Position numbers and translations under genes: made by a program
Assembly (NCBI RefSeq): GCF_001611555.1
Contig: NZ_LSGP01000013.1
Coordinates: 558,001 to 622,000 of the forward strand
Direction: 5' to 3'
Length of the DNA: 64,000 bases
Source of the DNA: Anaerosporomusa subterranea
GTDB taxonomy: Bacteria > Bacillota > Negativicutes > Sporomusales > Acetonemataceae
The notes under the pieces: model-generated
Told to the model about the DNA's origin: nothing
Database searches by the model: none
The model's input: only the letters and a program-made list of their open reading frames with translations
Part shown: piece after piece, positions 27,312-35,461 of the stretch
Layout of the letters: each line of letters starts with the position of its first letter
How positions within the stretch are numbered: position 1 is the first letter of the stretch

Positions 27312-28784
27312 TTACGTCCCGCAAAAAGTTCGGTAAGGTTTGGTTGATAAATCAGGCAGCGTGGAGTACTCAGCCTGTTCGGGGGTGTGCGCGTAGGGGC
27401 TTGAAAGAACCGTAAGAAGGCGCTTCATCACGCTGTAATCTCCTTGTTTCACTGCGGCTTCCAGCGCGGCTTCTACCCGGTGGTTGCGCGGGATCAGCGC
27501 AGGATTGCTGTTTTGCATCAACTGCTGCGGTGAGGCTTTTGATTCCTGCCTGCCTAGTCGAGCCTGCCACAGTTCATGCCATTGGGCAAATTCCGCGGTC
27601 CCAGACAGGACCGTATCCTCCGGCTTATCAAAAGTGAGTGCTCGGAACGTATTGGTATAGTCCGCACGATATTTATGCATCATGCTGAGGAGTCCTTCAA
27701 TCAGGAATTCATCCCCTTCCTCCTCGTTACCTATTCCCAGTTTTGCTCTCATTCCCGCGAGCCAAAAGCGGCGATAAAGCTCAATGAAACCGGAAATCGC
27801 ATCCTGGGCCAGTTTGATTGCCTGCTCCTGGTTGTCATGCAGCAGCGGCAGCAGGGTTTCAGCAAACCGCGCGAGATTCCACGCAGCAATCTGTGGCTGA
27901 TTGCCATAGGCATAGCGGCCTTGACTGTCAATTGAGCTGAAAACCGTTGTCGGGTCATAGGCATCCATGAAGGCGCAAGGGCCATAATCAATGGATTCTC
28001 CGCTCAGGGCCATGTTGTCGGTGTTCATCACCCCATGAATAAAGCCCACCAGCTGCCATTTGGCAATCAGCGCGGCTTGGCGCTTGATCACTTCCTGAAG
28101 CAAGAGCAGATAGCAATTTCCATCAGCGCCCACATCCGGAAAATGCCGCTGCAGTGTATAATCAGCCAGTATCCCGAGCTCCTCAACAGTGCCCCAGTTT
28201 GCAACGTATTGAAAAGTGCCAACTCGCAGATGACTGGCGGCCACGCGGGTCAGAATAGCGCCAGGCTGTTCGGCATTGCGGAATATGGACTCACCGGTTG
28301 TCACCACCGCCAGGCTGCGGGTGGTAGCAATACCAAGCGCATGCATTGCTTCACTGATGATATATTCACGCAACATCGGCCCTAGAGCCGCCCGGCCATC
28401 GCCGCCACGGGAGTATGGCGTTCTGCCTGAACCTTTGAGTTGAATATCAAACCGGTCACTCAGGGGAGTGATCTGCTCGCCAAGCAACAGAGCCCGTCCG
28501 TCCCCCAACATCGTAAAATGCCCGAATTGATGCCCGGCGTAAGCTTGAGCAAGCGGCACGGCTCCTTCGGGAATCCGGTTGCCGGCAAACACCGCTACCC
28601 CCTCTTCGCTTTGCAGCGCCTGGACGTTCAAGCCTAGGGATGTCGCCAGCGGTTCATTGAGAATGATCAATTTCGGTGAACGTACTGGGTTTGGATTGAG
28701 GCTGCTAAAAAAGGATACCGGCAGACGGGCATAACTGCTGTCCAAGTTCCATCCTGTTTCTATTATCGCTTTTCTATTTGTCAT
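27312..28784 (-). CDS. selO: protein adenylyltransferase SelO (YdiU/UPF0061)
   Basis: Pseudokinase-fold enzyme that AMPylates proteins on Ser/Thr/Tyr (established for E. coli YdiU/SelO). Seen: [24 protein letters not shown], the inverted-nucleotide-site motif [38 protein letters not shown], and [29 protein letters not shown] (the metal-binding Asn/Asp). The length of 490 aa is usual. The C-terminus is FCGT followed by a TAA. The position of selenocysteine in animal SelO is occupied by Cys, so no Sec is involved. Confidence 0.95.
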   Translation of the reverse strand: MTNRKAIIETGWNLDSSYARLPVSFFSSLNPNPVRSPKLIILNEPLATSLGLNVQALQSEEGVAVFAGNRIPEGAVPLAQAYAGHQFGHFTMLGDGRALLLGEQITPLSDRFDIQLKGSGRTPYSRGGDGRAALGPMLREYIISEAMHALGIATTRSLAVVTTGESIFRNAEQPGAILTRVAASHLRVGTFQYVANWGTVEELGILADYTLQRHFPDVGADGNCYLLLLQEVIKRQAALIAKWQLVGFIHGVMNTDNMALSGESIDYGPCAFMDAYDPTTVFSSIDSQGRYAYGNQPQIAAWNLARFAETLLPLLHDNQEQAIKLAQDAISGFIELYRRFWLAGMRAKLGIGNEEEGDEFLIEGLLSMMHKYRADYTNTFRALTFDKPEDTVLSGTAEFAQWHELWQARLGRQESKASPQQLMQNSNPALIPRNHRVEAALEAAVKQGDYSVMKRLLTVLSSPYAHTPEQAEYSTLPDLSTKPYRTFCGT

Positions 28785-28846
28785 CGCATCTCCTTTTCTT
28801 TTTTGTCATTTTGTATCTTAGTCTTTTCTTTTACATAAAACAAAAT

Positions 28847-28954
28847 TCAATGGCATTCTATGATGGACAGGTTTAAGTTGGCTTTGGTGAGACAGGCGGC
28901 GAAAAAGCCTGGTTCGTAGGGTCCGCTGTGGCCGGGGTCGATACAGATTAGCAT
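28847..28954 (-). pseudogene. N-terminal stub of an N-acetylmuramoyl-L-alanine amidase (Amidase_3)
   Basis: Behind a perfect AAGGAGG an ATG opens a 35-residue frame beginning MLICIDPGHSGPYEPGFFAA. This is the zinc-site start of Amidase_3 enzymes (IxxDPGHxG). A stop comes after LNLSIIECH and the rest is missing. It is a remnant of a cell-wall amidase, of the kind often carried by prophages or sporulation loci. Confidence 0.7.
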
Positions 28955-29098
28955 GAGAAACGCCTCCTTACCCTTCCAGTGTAATGGAGTGGACGAGAGG
29001 CGTCAAAGGAAAGAGGTTTTGGAATACAGAAACCCGGCTTCGACAGCGATGCGCATACTGACGCAAGTACGCCGATTTATGTCTTTGTTCTCTTCCTG

Positions 29099-29257
29099 TT
29101 ACGCCTTGCCGTCGTTTTGCTGCAACTCCACAGCTGCATCTTCAGCAGGCTCAAACGGAACAACGGTGATTCCTGCTGCCGCCATAGCCTGCTTATCAGG
29201 CGCGGCCTTCGTACTGGAAGGAATCTGGTCAATACTGTTTCGCTCTTTGTTAGCCAT
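29099..29257 (-). CDS. small hypothetical protein (52 aa)
   Basis: Opens with ATG 7 nt behind GGAGG at 29257 and encodes MANKERNSIDQIPSSTKAAP, continuing hydrophilic to QQNDGKA. It is mildly acidic, with no membrane segment and no cysteine. I do not recognise a family. The strong ribosome binding site and clean frame support it as real. A small soluble spore- or stress-related protein is possible but unproven. Confidence 0.55.
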   Translation of the reverse strand: MANKERNSIDQIPSSTKAAPDKQAMAAAGITVVPFEPAEDAAVELQQNDGKA

Positions 29258-29493
29258 TGCAAACACCTCCATCGGTAATACATTCGATGTAGGTAGTCTG
29301 TACTTCTTTAAATTTATTTATTTGTTAATCAAAATTAGCGCCTTGATGTATCAACCCAGATAGAAACTGGCACGAGCAGGTCCATTTGGCAGCAGATTTC
29401 AGCGCCCTAAATGGAATAATCTTTCACAGTTAGGAAACTCTATGATAATTAGGGAAGAGTGCTGTATTCCCCCACTCTAAACGGAAAGAGGTA

Positions 29494-30030
29494 ATGCGAT
29501 CAATGCTCAATTATCAAGGCCAAAATACTTGGGATAGTCATCTTGGGCAAAACCTGAGCACAAGGCGACTATATTACGATGGAAAGTATAGCAGTGAAAA
29601 CGGCGTAACCGATATTTACCCAGAGGTTGCAGCGACACTGCGAAAAGCTATGGCGGAGAAAGACTCTTTTGTTTTTGAAGGGCAAGCAAGGCAGTCAGAC
29701 TCTATTCGTTACAATATCGAGAAAACCCAAGACAAGTACCAGCTCTCTGTTAGCGATTTTATTGAGCAAGATGAGGATTTAATCGCTGATGCGATTCATG
29801 CTCTAGAAGTATCGGATGACGTTCTCTCAGTTGAACAAAGAGAGACCATTTTAAACTCTATGTTGGATTCCCATATTTCATCTGAAGCGAAAGTAACGGC
29901 CACGCTTCCTCTCTCAAGCAGTTATGAAGACATTACTGAAAAACTGAATCAGCTCTGGAAAGACGCGAATGGACGTCTAGAGAAACAGTTCGCGCAGGTT
30001 AAGGATATGGTTGAAGGCTATCTCATGTAG
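29494..30030 (+). CDS. hypothetical protein (178 aa)
   Basis: An acidic, soluble protein with no signal peptide or membrane segment. The N-terminal part is rich in Asn/Gln/Tyr (MLNYQGQNTWDSHLGQNLST). The C-terminal half is helical and probably coiled (YEDITEKLNQLWKDANGRLEKQFAQVKDMVEGYL). The start may be the ATG at 29494 or the one at 29503; GAGG lies just ahead. I do not recognise a family. It stands alone between a small gene cluster and a converging secreted protein, with a strong hairpin downstream. Confidence 0.7.
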   Translation: MRSMLNYQGQNTWDSHLGQNLSTRRLYYDGKYSSENGVTDIYPEVAATLRKAMAEKDSFVFEGQARQSDSIRYNIEKTQDKYQLSVSDFIEQDEDLIADAIHALEVSDDVLSVEQRETILNSMLDSHISSEAKVTATLPLSSSYEDITEKLNQLWKDANGRLEKQFAQVKDMVEGYLM

Positions 30031-30110
30031 TATCGCAGAAAAATTCGTTATCACCGTGTTCATGCCATTTGGCAAGGGTGAGAATATCATGCGACGGATA
30101 TTTCACAATA

Positions 30111-30155
30111 CAAGGGTGCCCGTCTGCAAAATGCTTTGCAGACAGGGCACCCTTG
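30111..30155. terminator. long hairpin between converging genes
   Basis: Stem CAAGGGTGCCC...TCTGCAAA pairs TTTGCAGA...GGGCACCCTTG with a 4-nt loop, about 19 base pairs. The T-run is weak on both strands, so it may be a bidirectional terminator or an mRNA end stabiliser. Confidence 0.6.
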
Positions 30156-30187
30156 CGTGTAGCTATTTCGCCACTGTGGGCAGGGAA

Positions 30188-31093
30188 TTAATACTTAATT
30201 GGAACCATTTTAAAACGGTAAACTTCTGATATTTCGCGATTATAACCAGGATAGAAGCCTTTGACCATGCCAAGCACAATGCGAGAACCGCGATTGAAGT
30301 GTACTAGCAGATCACCGGTCTTGGGATTCACTGCCAGTCCCTCGATTTCACCTTGGCGCTTTACTTCCTTGAACGTTTTCTCCAATACCACATTGGCGTA
30401 TGATTTATCAGTTATATCCACACGGTAAAGATGGTCAGGCTCGTCAAGGTCAGCAGTGCCGTCATCTGCTGTTAAATAGAGAGAACCTTTATAGTAATAT
30501 ACTCCCTGCACCCACTGGGGAACAGGCTGAATATGAACTTTGCGCAGGTAATTCCCCGTATCTAAACTATATTCATAGAGATAGCGACCACTTTCTTCGC
30601 CAACCCATGAGACCATCCAAACTGTTCTTTTGTCTCTATCCACAGCGATGCCAGAGCATTCTTCCTGTCCGCTGGATGGCTCAAATTTAAAGGTGCGCTT
30701 TAACTTCAATGTGTCGGCATCATGAATGGCGATCTGAATGTCCTTCCCCACCCCATCCATAAAGTTTTCCGCACTAACAAAAATCTCGCCATTGAAAACA
30801 TCAATATCGCCAATATGATTGGCAGGAATCGCATAGCCTTCGAACGGCTTTTCATTAGCCAACAGAAGTTTACCGGATTTATCGTACTTATACAGAGCCT
30901 TGCTGCCACTTACATAGTAGTAATCACCATCGGTAGTGATTCCCTGACGGCCCTTAACTTCAAAAGTATCAACCAGAGTGTACTCATATTTCGGAAGCTG
31001 ATCCACATTTTTCGGATTTGGTTTAGCTAACGCACCGCTGGCAAAAACGCTTAGACTTAGAATGACCAAGAGCACAGCAAACCGTTTTAACAT
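30188..31093 (-). CDS. secreted beta-propeller-like protein
   Basis: A 301-residue protein with a clear signal peptide (MLKRFAVLLVILSLSVFASGALA, cleavage after ALA). The mature part is a series of short beta repeats with alternating aromatic and Gly/Asp turns (GITTDGDYYYVSGSKALYKYD, GIAVDRDKRTVWMVSWVG, GSLYLTADDGTADLDEPDHLYRVD, EGLAVNPKTGDLLVHF). These suggest a five- to six-bladed propeller of the NHL/SdiA-regulated kind. No catalytic motif is seen. The RBS is GGAGGGG, 6 nt before the ATG. The ligand is unknown. Confidence 0.72.
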   Translation of the reverse strand: MLKRFAVLLVILSLSVFASGALAKPNPKNVDQLPKYEYTLVDTFEVKGRQGITTDGDYYYVSGSKALYKYDKSGKLLLANEKPFEGYAIPANHIGDIDVFNGEIFVSAENFMDGVGKDIQIAIHDADTLKLKRTFKFEPSSGQEECSGIAVDRDKRTVWMVSWVGEESGRYLYEYSLDTGNYLRKVHIQPVPQWVQGVYYYKGSLYLTADDGTADLDEPDHLYRVDITDKSYANVVLEKTFKEVKRQGEIEGLAVNPKTGDLLVHFNRGSRIVLGMVKGFYPGYNREISEVYRFKMVPIKY

Positions 31094-31254
31094 GATATCC
31101 CCTCCGTTTCATTGATAGCAGGTTCATCTCTCAACGTTGCGAGAAGCACTTGCTACAAAGGAGTTCTCGATAATGAGTGAACATCCTCTAATATCTGATA
31201 CGAATAGTCAGAAAACTTTCTTTGTTTATTTGACAATATTCGGACTAACAGATC

Positions 31255-32133
31255 CTATTTGTTAAATCTTTTTCTGAAGCCACATTTTCTGCAAAGTTCT
31301 TCTACTACATTATTATTGGAAAAACTAAGTCTTATGTTTTCCGCTCTTTGTCCAGTTACAATATCCGCAAAGTTGACTTCATGAATATTGCCTAAATTTA
31401 TTATTCCTTCTCCGTCAAGGCAACAGGGTACTACTGTACCATTAACTAAAATAGCAATTTGATTTCTTAAGCCAAAACAATAGCCTTTATTAAAGTCCTC
31501 TTCTTCCTTTAAGCTAGGCCACTTAAACTCAACATCTTGATTCAAATAAACTCGTTCCGATAATTTTAAGGCCTTAGTTTCCGATAAATTACCCTGAATT
31601 TTATAAGCCAAAGCAAAATGCTCTTCGATTTGATGAATAATAGCCAGATTTCTTCTTCGTTGACACTCTGTTAACAAAGCTTCATCTAAATTCCATAATC
31701 GTAAGGATATAATCATATTCGATTCCAATACAGCTCTACTGGAAAATTTAAGAATGTTGTCGATATACACATCTTTAGATAGTTCGTTCTGATTCCCATC
31801 AAAGCTATGAAGTGAAAAATTGATTTGCCTCAATGCAGGTTTCTCAATCAACATATTTGTTAGTTCATCGATTAAAGTACCATTTGTTGTAATGTTTACC
31901 TTAAAACCCTTTTCATAGCTTATATCTAGGAAACTCCCTAAATGAGGATGTAATAAAGGCTCTCCTTTCACATGTAAATTGATATACTCTGTAAAAGGTT
32001 TAATTTGATCTAGAATCTGCTTAAATGCAGTTTCTGACATAAATTCAGCTTTCCTTTTGGTTTGAGGGCAAAAATCACAGTTTAAATTGCATACATTTGT
32101 AATTTCTATATACACTTTCTTATATTTTCTCAT
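31255..32133 (-). CDS. radical SAM protein with SPASM-type C-terminus
   Basis: A 292-residue radical SAM enzyme. The [4Fe-4S] motif is CNLNCDFC near residue 14. GEPLLHP (the GGEP-like SAM contact) and ITTNGTLI follow. The C-terminal region has cysteines for an auxiliary cluster: GYCFGLRNQIAI, VVPCCLDGEG and EELCRKCGF. This resembles SPASM enzymes that act on peptides or sugars. The region is more AT-rich than its neighbours and the gene stands alone, which hints at horizontal origin. No precursor peptide gene was found next to it. Confidence 0.82.
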   Translation of the reverse strand: MRKYKKVYIEITNVCNLNCDFCPQTKRKAEFMSETAFKQILDQIKPFTEYINLHVKGEPLLHPHLGSFLDISYEKGFKVNITTNGTLIDELTNMLIEKPALRQINFSLHSFDGNQNELSKDVYIDNILKFSSRAVLESNMIISLRLWNLDEALLTECQRRRNLAIIHQIEEHFALAYKIQGNLSETKALKLSERVYLNQDVEFKWPSLKEEEDFNKGYCFGLRNQIAILVNGTVVPCCLDGEGIINLGNIHEVNFADIVTGQRAENIRLSFSNNNVVEELCRKCGFRKRFNK

Positions 32134-32257
32134 CAGATGCTAGCCCCAATTCTTTAACACTATTTTTAAGCCAGATATTCGTGTAATTTTATCGTCATTA
32201 GAATACCACATTTATTATCTCGTTACATTCTATATTTCTAAAACGAAGTGAGCTTAG

Positions 32258-33556
32258 CTAGAAGAAAACAGACAGCGGTTGCTTCACACTAAAAATCGGA
32301 CTAAAGAAATGGGGTCTTACAAACTGCGTCAAGGATAAACCTACCAGGGGAGCAGCCGATATATTTTTTAGAAACATGGTGATGGTATCCAGTGCGCTAT
32401 TGAGTGCACTCTGTTTCCGTACAGTGAGATACGAAATGATAATGCCCAAAATTACGATTATAGCAATGCTGACTAGGCCCAGGCCATACGTGTTCCAAAT
32501 AACATCATTGTCTTTGGCAAACAACGTCGCTTCATAGCTTTGCAGCGCAAAACCTCCGGTGAACACCTGACCGCCCTTATTTTTAAGAAATGACGTATAG
32601 ATAACGACTGCCTGCGGCAATATCGCCAGCCCTGTCACGAGATAGACAAATGTATGAGATGCTATGTTTTTCATACCTGTAGCAATTTGGGCCTCCAGCG
32701 GTTTTAGCGCTGTCATGGAATAGGTGCTACGATTAGCAATAAAGCGCTGGATGAAGAACAGCACAATGGTCATCATGATCACGATGAGACACAGAGCGGC
32801 GGCAAAGCCATCGTCGCCACCGACCTCGCCCATAAACTGGGTGTAGATCAGCACTGGCATGGTCTTAAAGCCCTCCCCAATCAGCATCGGCGTGCCGAAA
32901 TCAGCAAACACGCGCATAAAGACAAGCAGTGAACTGGCCAGCAGCGTGGGCATGACCAGGGGAACGATAATCTTGGTAATGCGTTGATAGCCATTGCAGC
33001 CCAGGCTCTCAGCTGCCTCATTCAGGGAATTATCCAGGTTTTTTAATGCGCCGGAGATATACATATACACCAGCGGAAACGACTGCAGGGTAAACACCAG
33101 CACAATGCCTGCAAAGCCGTAGATCCCGTCAAACTTGATACCAAAGAGTGCATTGATCCAGTTCGTCGCCAAGCCATTGCGGCCCAGCATTTGAATCCAG
33201 GCATACGCGCCGATAAACGGCGGCGACAGATACGAAATCACGATCAGAATATCGAGGAGCCCGCTGCCCTTGATCTTTACGCTGCGCATGACATACTCCA
33301 TCGGCAGTCCAAGCGCAGCCGCCAGCAGCGTCGCGCAGGCTGTTACTTGAAAGCTGTTGATGAGCGTACTCCAATACAGTTTGCGCGTAAAAAACCGGGT
33401 AAGATGATTAAGGGTAAAGCCTCCCGTTTCCGGGTCGATAACACTCTTGACCAGTACCAGCAGCAGCGGGTAAATAATGAATAAAAGAAAAAAGGCTAAG
33501 ATCAGCAGGCTAAAGGAAGTCCAAACGGTAAAACGTTGTCCGCCCGCGCTTCTCAT
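32258..33556 (-). pseudogene. truncated iron(III)-type ABC transporter permease (FbpB/AfuB-like)
   Basis: A 432-codon frame covers the first ten or so membrane spans of a double-length permease. It has one complete inner-membrane coupling loop (EAAESLGCNGYQRITKIIVPLVMP). In the second half the sequence ends abruptly after ITMFLKNISAAPLVGLSLTQF and a foreign tail. The family is about 550 residues and needs a second EAA loop, which is missing. Its ATG overlaps the stop of an ATPase fragment (33553-33663). No binding-protein gene is present. The transporter is almost surely nonfunctional. Confidence 0.75.
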
Positions 33557-33663
33557 GCCTTACCACCTCTAATCAGCGTCACTTTGTTCTCGCTGCTGAA
33601 CACATTGATCTTGTGGTGTTCCAGAAAAAGCGCACCGATGAAGCCGATCGGTTTTTTGTCCAT
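33553..33663 (-). pseudogene. C-terminal fragment of the partner ABC ATPase
   Basis: Thirty-six codons (MDKKPIGFIGALFLEHHKIN, then VFSSENKVTLIRGGKA) end in TGA overlapping the permease ATG, as in intact fbpBC-type operons. The segment matches the position of the TOBE-like tail of such ATPases. Walker A/B and signature motifs are absent. A repeat with a hairpin sits immediately upstream, marking the deletion point. Confidence 0.55.
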
Positions 33664-33722
33664 ATCAAAAATACCCCCTCGTCCATCTGTATTCTGTGGA
33701 CGAGGGTATGGCATTTTCTATC
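33654..33722. repeat. repeat with CCCTCGTCCA hairpin, copy A
   Basis: The order of blocks TTTTTGTCCATA, then CCCTCGTCCA...TGGACGAGGGT, then GCAT..TCTAT is shared with 35364-35432. There the hairpin serves as the mgtA terminator. Here it sits ahead of the truncated ABC fragment. Confidence 0.65.
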
Positions 33723-33867
33723 AGACCTCGAAAATACAGACTTAGCCAAGATCTCTTGGTTCCTTTAATCCCCTGCCTGCATCAGATGAAACTTGCTGTT
33801 TTCCCTGCGCCTCATCAGAATCGAATACTAACAAAATATTAAGATGCCATTGCCAATTATTCTATGA

Positions 33868-33873
33868 TATAAT
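33868..33873 (+). promoter_or_regulatory. putative -10 box of the DUF523 gene
   Basis: A perfect TATAAT 30 nt before the start codon. No good -35 is found at the usual distance. Confidence 0.4.
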
Positions 33874-33902
33874 TCATAAAACTATATTTCGGGAGGTGTC
33901 AT

Positions 33903-34316
33903 ATGATTATTGTTAGCGCGTGTTTGGCTGGAGTCGACTGTAGATATAACGGACTAGCCTATCCGATACCTGAAGTAGTTGAAATGGTCAAAACCTGCAA
34001 GGCTCTGCCAATTTGTCCAGAAATATTAGGCGGCTTGCCTTCACCCCGTCATCCTTCAGAGCAATGCAATGGGAGAATAATCTGTGATGATGGTACAGAT
34101 GTAACAGAGCAGTTCATCCGAGGTGCTAGAATTGCTGCTAATATTGCCTCTTTATTAAGATGTAAAAAGGCTATTCTCAAGGCAAAGTCTCCTAGTTGCG
34201 GATGTGGTAAAATTTACGATGGCACCTTTTCGCATACGATAATCTCTGGTGACGGTGTCTTTGCTAAAATGCTGAAGGAACAAAGCATAGATGTCTGCAC
34301 TGAAGAAGATATATAA
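33903..34316 (+). CDS. DUF523 family protein (YbbK-like)
   Basis: A 137-residue protein with the DUF523 hallmarks: VSACLAGVDCRYNG at the N-terminus, CPEILGGLPSPRHPSE in the middle, and KAKSPSCGCGKIYDGTFS. The five or six conserved cysteines suggest metal or cluster binding. The biochemical role of the family is not established. RBS GGGAGGTG precedes the ATG by 4-5 nt. It is monocistronic. Confidence 0.88.
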   Translation: MIIVSACLAGVDCRYNGLAYPIPEVVEMVKTCKALPICPEILGGLPSPRHPSEQCNGRIICDDGTDVTEQFIRGARIAANIASLLRCKKAILKAKSPSCGCGKIYDGTFSHTIISGDGVFAKMLKEQSIDVCTEEDI

Positions 34317-34330
34317 TACTGTGATAAAGT

Positions 34331-34496
34331 AGACTTAGCTTCAGGTGGGGTTTTAACTCCATCTGAAGGTTAGTCGCCCTTATCCAGGGACTTAGTCGCT
34401 CTTAGACTGAGGCTCGAAATCTATGATTTCGCTAAGCCGAAGGCTCCCTTTAGGGACTCCCGCCTATAGAGGCGGGACTCTTAGAGCGAGTTAGTC
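34331..34496 (+). other. highly structured intergenic element (nested hairpins)
   Basis: Several hairpins follow one another: CTTCAGGTGGGGTT / AACTCCATCTGAAG, CGAAATC / GATTTCG and CCCGCC / GGCGGG. An outer pair, CGCTCTTAGA with TCTTAGAGCG (one mismatch), encloses the last two. The tag GACTTAG or TTAGTC recurs at the ends of the sub-elements. It lies between two plus-strand genes and has no coding potential. It may be a structured RNA or a MITE-like insertion; undecided. Confidence 0.5.
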
Positions 34497-34565
34497 ATCG
34501 GATAAAATGATCTATACAATATCGCGGTATAAAATTTGTTCAGAAGAAAATCAGGAGGGATATCT

Positions 34566-34949
34566 TTGGAATCAAACGTTATTGCTGTTGATGCAATTCT
34601 CCAGCTAGGAAGTGTTACATCGGAAGTCGCTATCAAAAAAGCATTCAGATTTTATTCTGCTACTTATCGGGATAAAAGCGATCCATCTATCTCTTTCGAA
34701 GTAAAATATAAAGGCATACAAGATGAAAATCAATATCTGCTCACTTTTTTAGGGACAGGCACCGCCTTAACAGATATCACTGAGGGTGTTCACCGCTTCA
34801 TGGAATCGTTTCTCGAAGAGCTTTACGATGAAAGCGTTGAAGATGATTGGTTGTGCGAACTCGGCTGCGAAGAACTTCCAATCATTATAGACTATGATAT
34901 AAAAAGTGCAAGAGCCTACAGTAAGGACGAAATCGAATCTGATGTATAG
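34566..34949 (+). CDS. hypothetical protein (127 aa)
   Basis: The start is set at the TTG at 34566, 7 nt behind GGAGG. The protein is acidic, soluble and alpha/beta in pattern (AIKKAFRFYSATYRDKSDPS, ISFEVKYKGIQDENQYLLTFLG, then an acidic C-terminus ELPIIIDYDIKSARAYSKDE). It may be related to small HxsD-like proteins, which share the strand-helix layout, but this is a weak impression. It abuts the tRNA-derived repeat at 34951 and has a terminator at 35070. Confidence 0.65.
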   Translation: MESNVIAVDAILQLGSVTSEVAIKKAFRFYSATYRDKSDPSISFEVKYKGIQDENQYLLTFLGTGTALTDITEGVHRFMESFLEELYDESVEDDWLCELGCEELPIIIDYDIKSARAYSKDEIESDV

Positions 34950-34950
34950 T

Positions 34951-34996
34951 GTCGAAGCGGCGAGATTCGAACTCACGGCCTCTTCTACCCCAAGGA
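34951..34996 (-). repeat. tRNA-Pro 3' fragment, putative att site
   Basis: Forty-six bases match positions 48327-48372, from the anticodon loop through the T-arm to the acceptor end of tRNA-Pro(GGG), with two mismatches and in the same orientation. The 5' half of the tRNA is absent. This is the footprint expected from integration of an element into a tRNA 3' end. Confidence 0.7.
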
Positions 34997-35069
34997 GATA
35001 CAATCTAACTCTGAAAATAAGCCGGGTAAGAATCCAGTAAATATGCCGCGCGCCATATTGCATATAACA

Positions 35070-35098
35070 AAACAGGCTACTTTAACTAGCCTGTTTTT
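35070..35098 (+). terminator. intrinsic terminator
   Basis: Stem AACAGGCTA / TAGCCTGTT followed by TTTTATT on the plus strand, downstream of the 127-residue hypothetical gene. Confidence 0.75.
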
Positions 35099-35306
35099 AT
35101 TGTACTTATTATTCTATCTTCTACTTCAGTTCTCATGACGAAAAAGGACTGTCCCTCTTATTTCCCTCTGGTCCTGTGCTAACTCCGTAGATCTTGTATC
35201 AGCGGCTTCGAGAACGGGCAGTGCTTTTTCGCCAGACACGGCGCAGCAGAGATTGTAGGATAGCCTTGCCTTGACGGGTCCTTGGCCTATTCGAGGTTTA
35301 TGATCT

Positions 35307-35345
35307 GCAGTCGTCTCGAAAAGTTGACAAAAATGACCGTCCCCT
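35307..35345 (+). repeat. short repeat flanking mgtA, left copy
   Basis: TGCAGTCGTCTCGAAAAGTTGAC...GACCGTCCCC resembles 38196-38235 (TGCGGCTGTCTTGAAAATTTGAC...GATCGTTCCCC) in the same orientation. The two copies flank the mgtA gene. The surrounding 35.1-35.35 kb has no supported gene. Confidence 0.5.
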
Positions 35346-35382
35346 TCATGATGCTTGAACACATTTTTGTCCATACCTAAAA

Positions 35383-35420
35383 TAAACCCTCGTCCACCGT
35401 ATTCTGTGGACGAGGGTTTA
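35383..35420 (-). terminator. terminator of mgtA (within repeat copy B, 35364-35432)
   Basis: The 15-bp perfect stem TAAACCCTCGTCCAC / GTGGACGAGGGTTTA is followed on the minus strand by TTTT. The surrounding ~68 bp is the second copy of the repeat at 33654-33722. Confidence 0.8.
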
Positions 35421-35461
35421 GCATGCTCTATGCATGAAAACGATCCATGCCCTGCTTGTCA

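Noticed and set aside
27312-27330. Selenocysteine in SelO
   Set aside because: The C-terminal CGT is followed by TAA, and the position is plain cysteine.
31255-32133. Radical SAM protein as part of a RiPP system
   Set aside because: No small precursor peptide, transporter or recognition element is found next to it, so only the enzyme family is claimed.
35126-35374. 82-codon minus-strand frame beginning MDKNVFKHHEGDGHF
   Set aside because: It lies in repeat sequence shared with 38.2 kb and 33.65 kb, with no Shine-Dalgarno. Treated as noncoding repeat.
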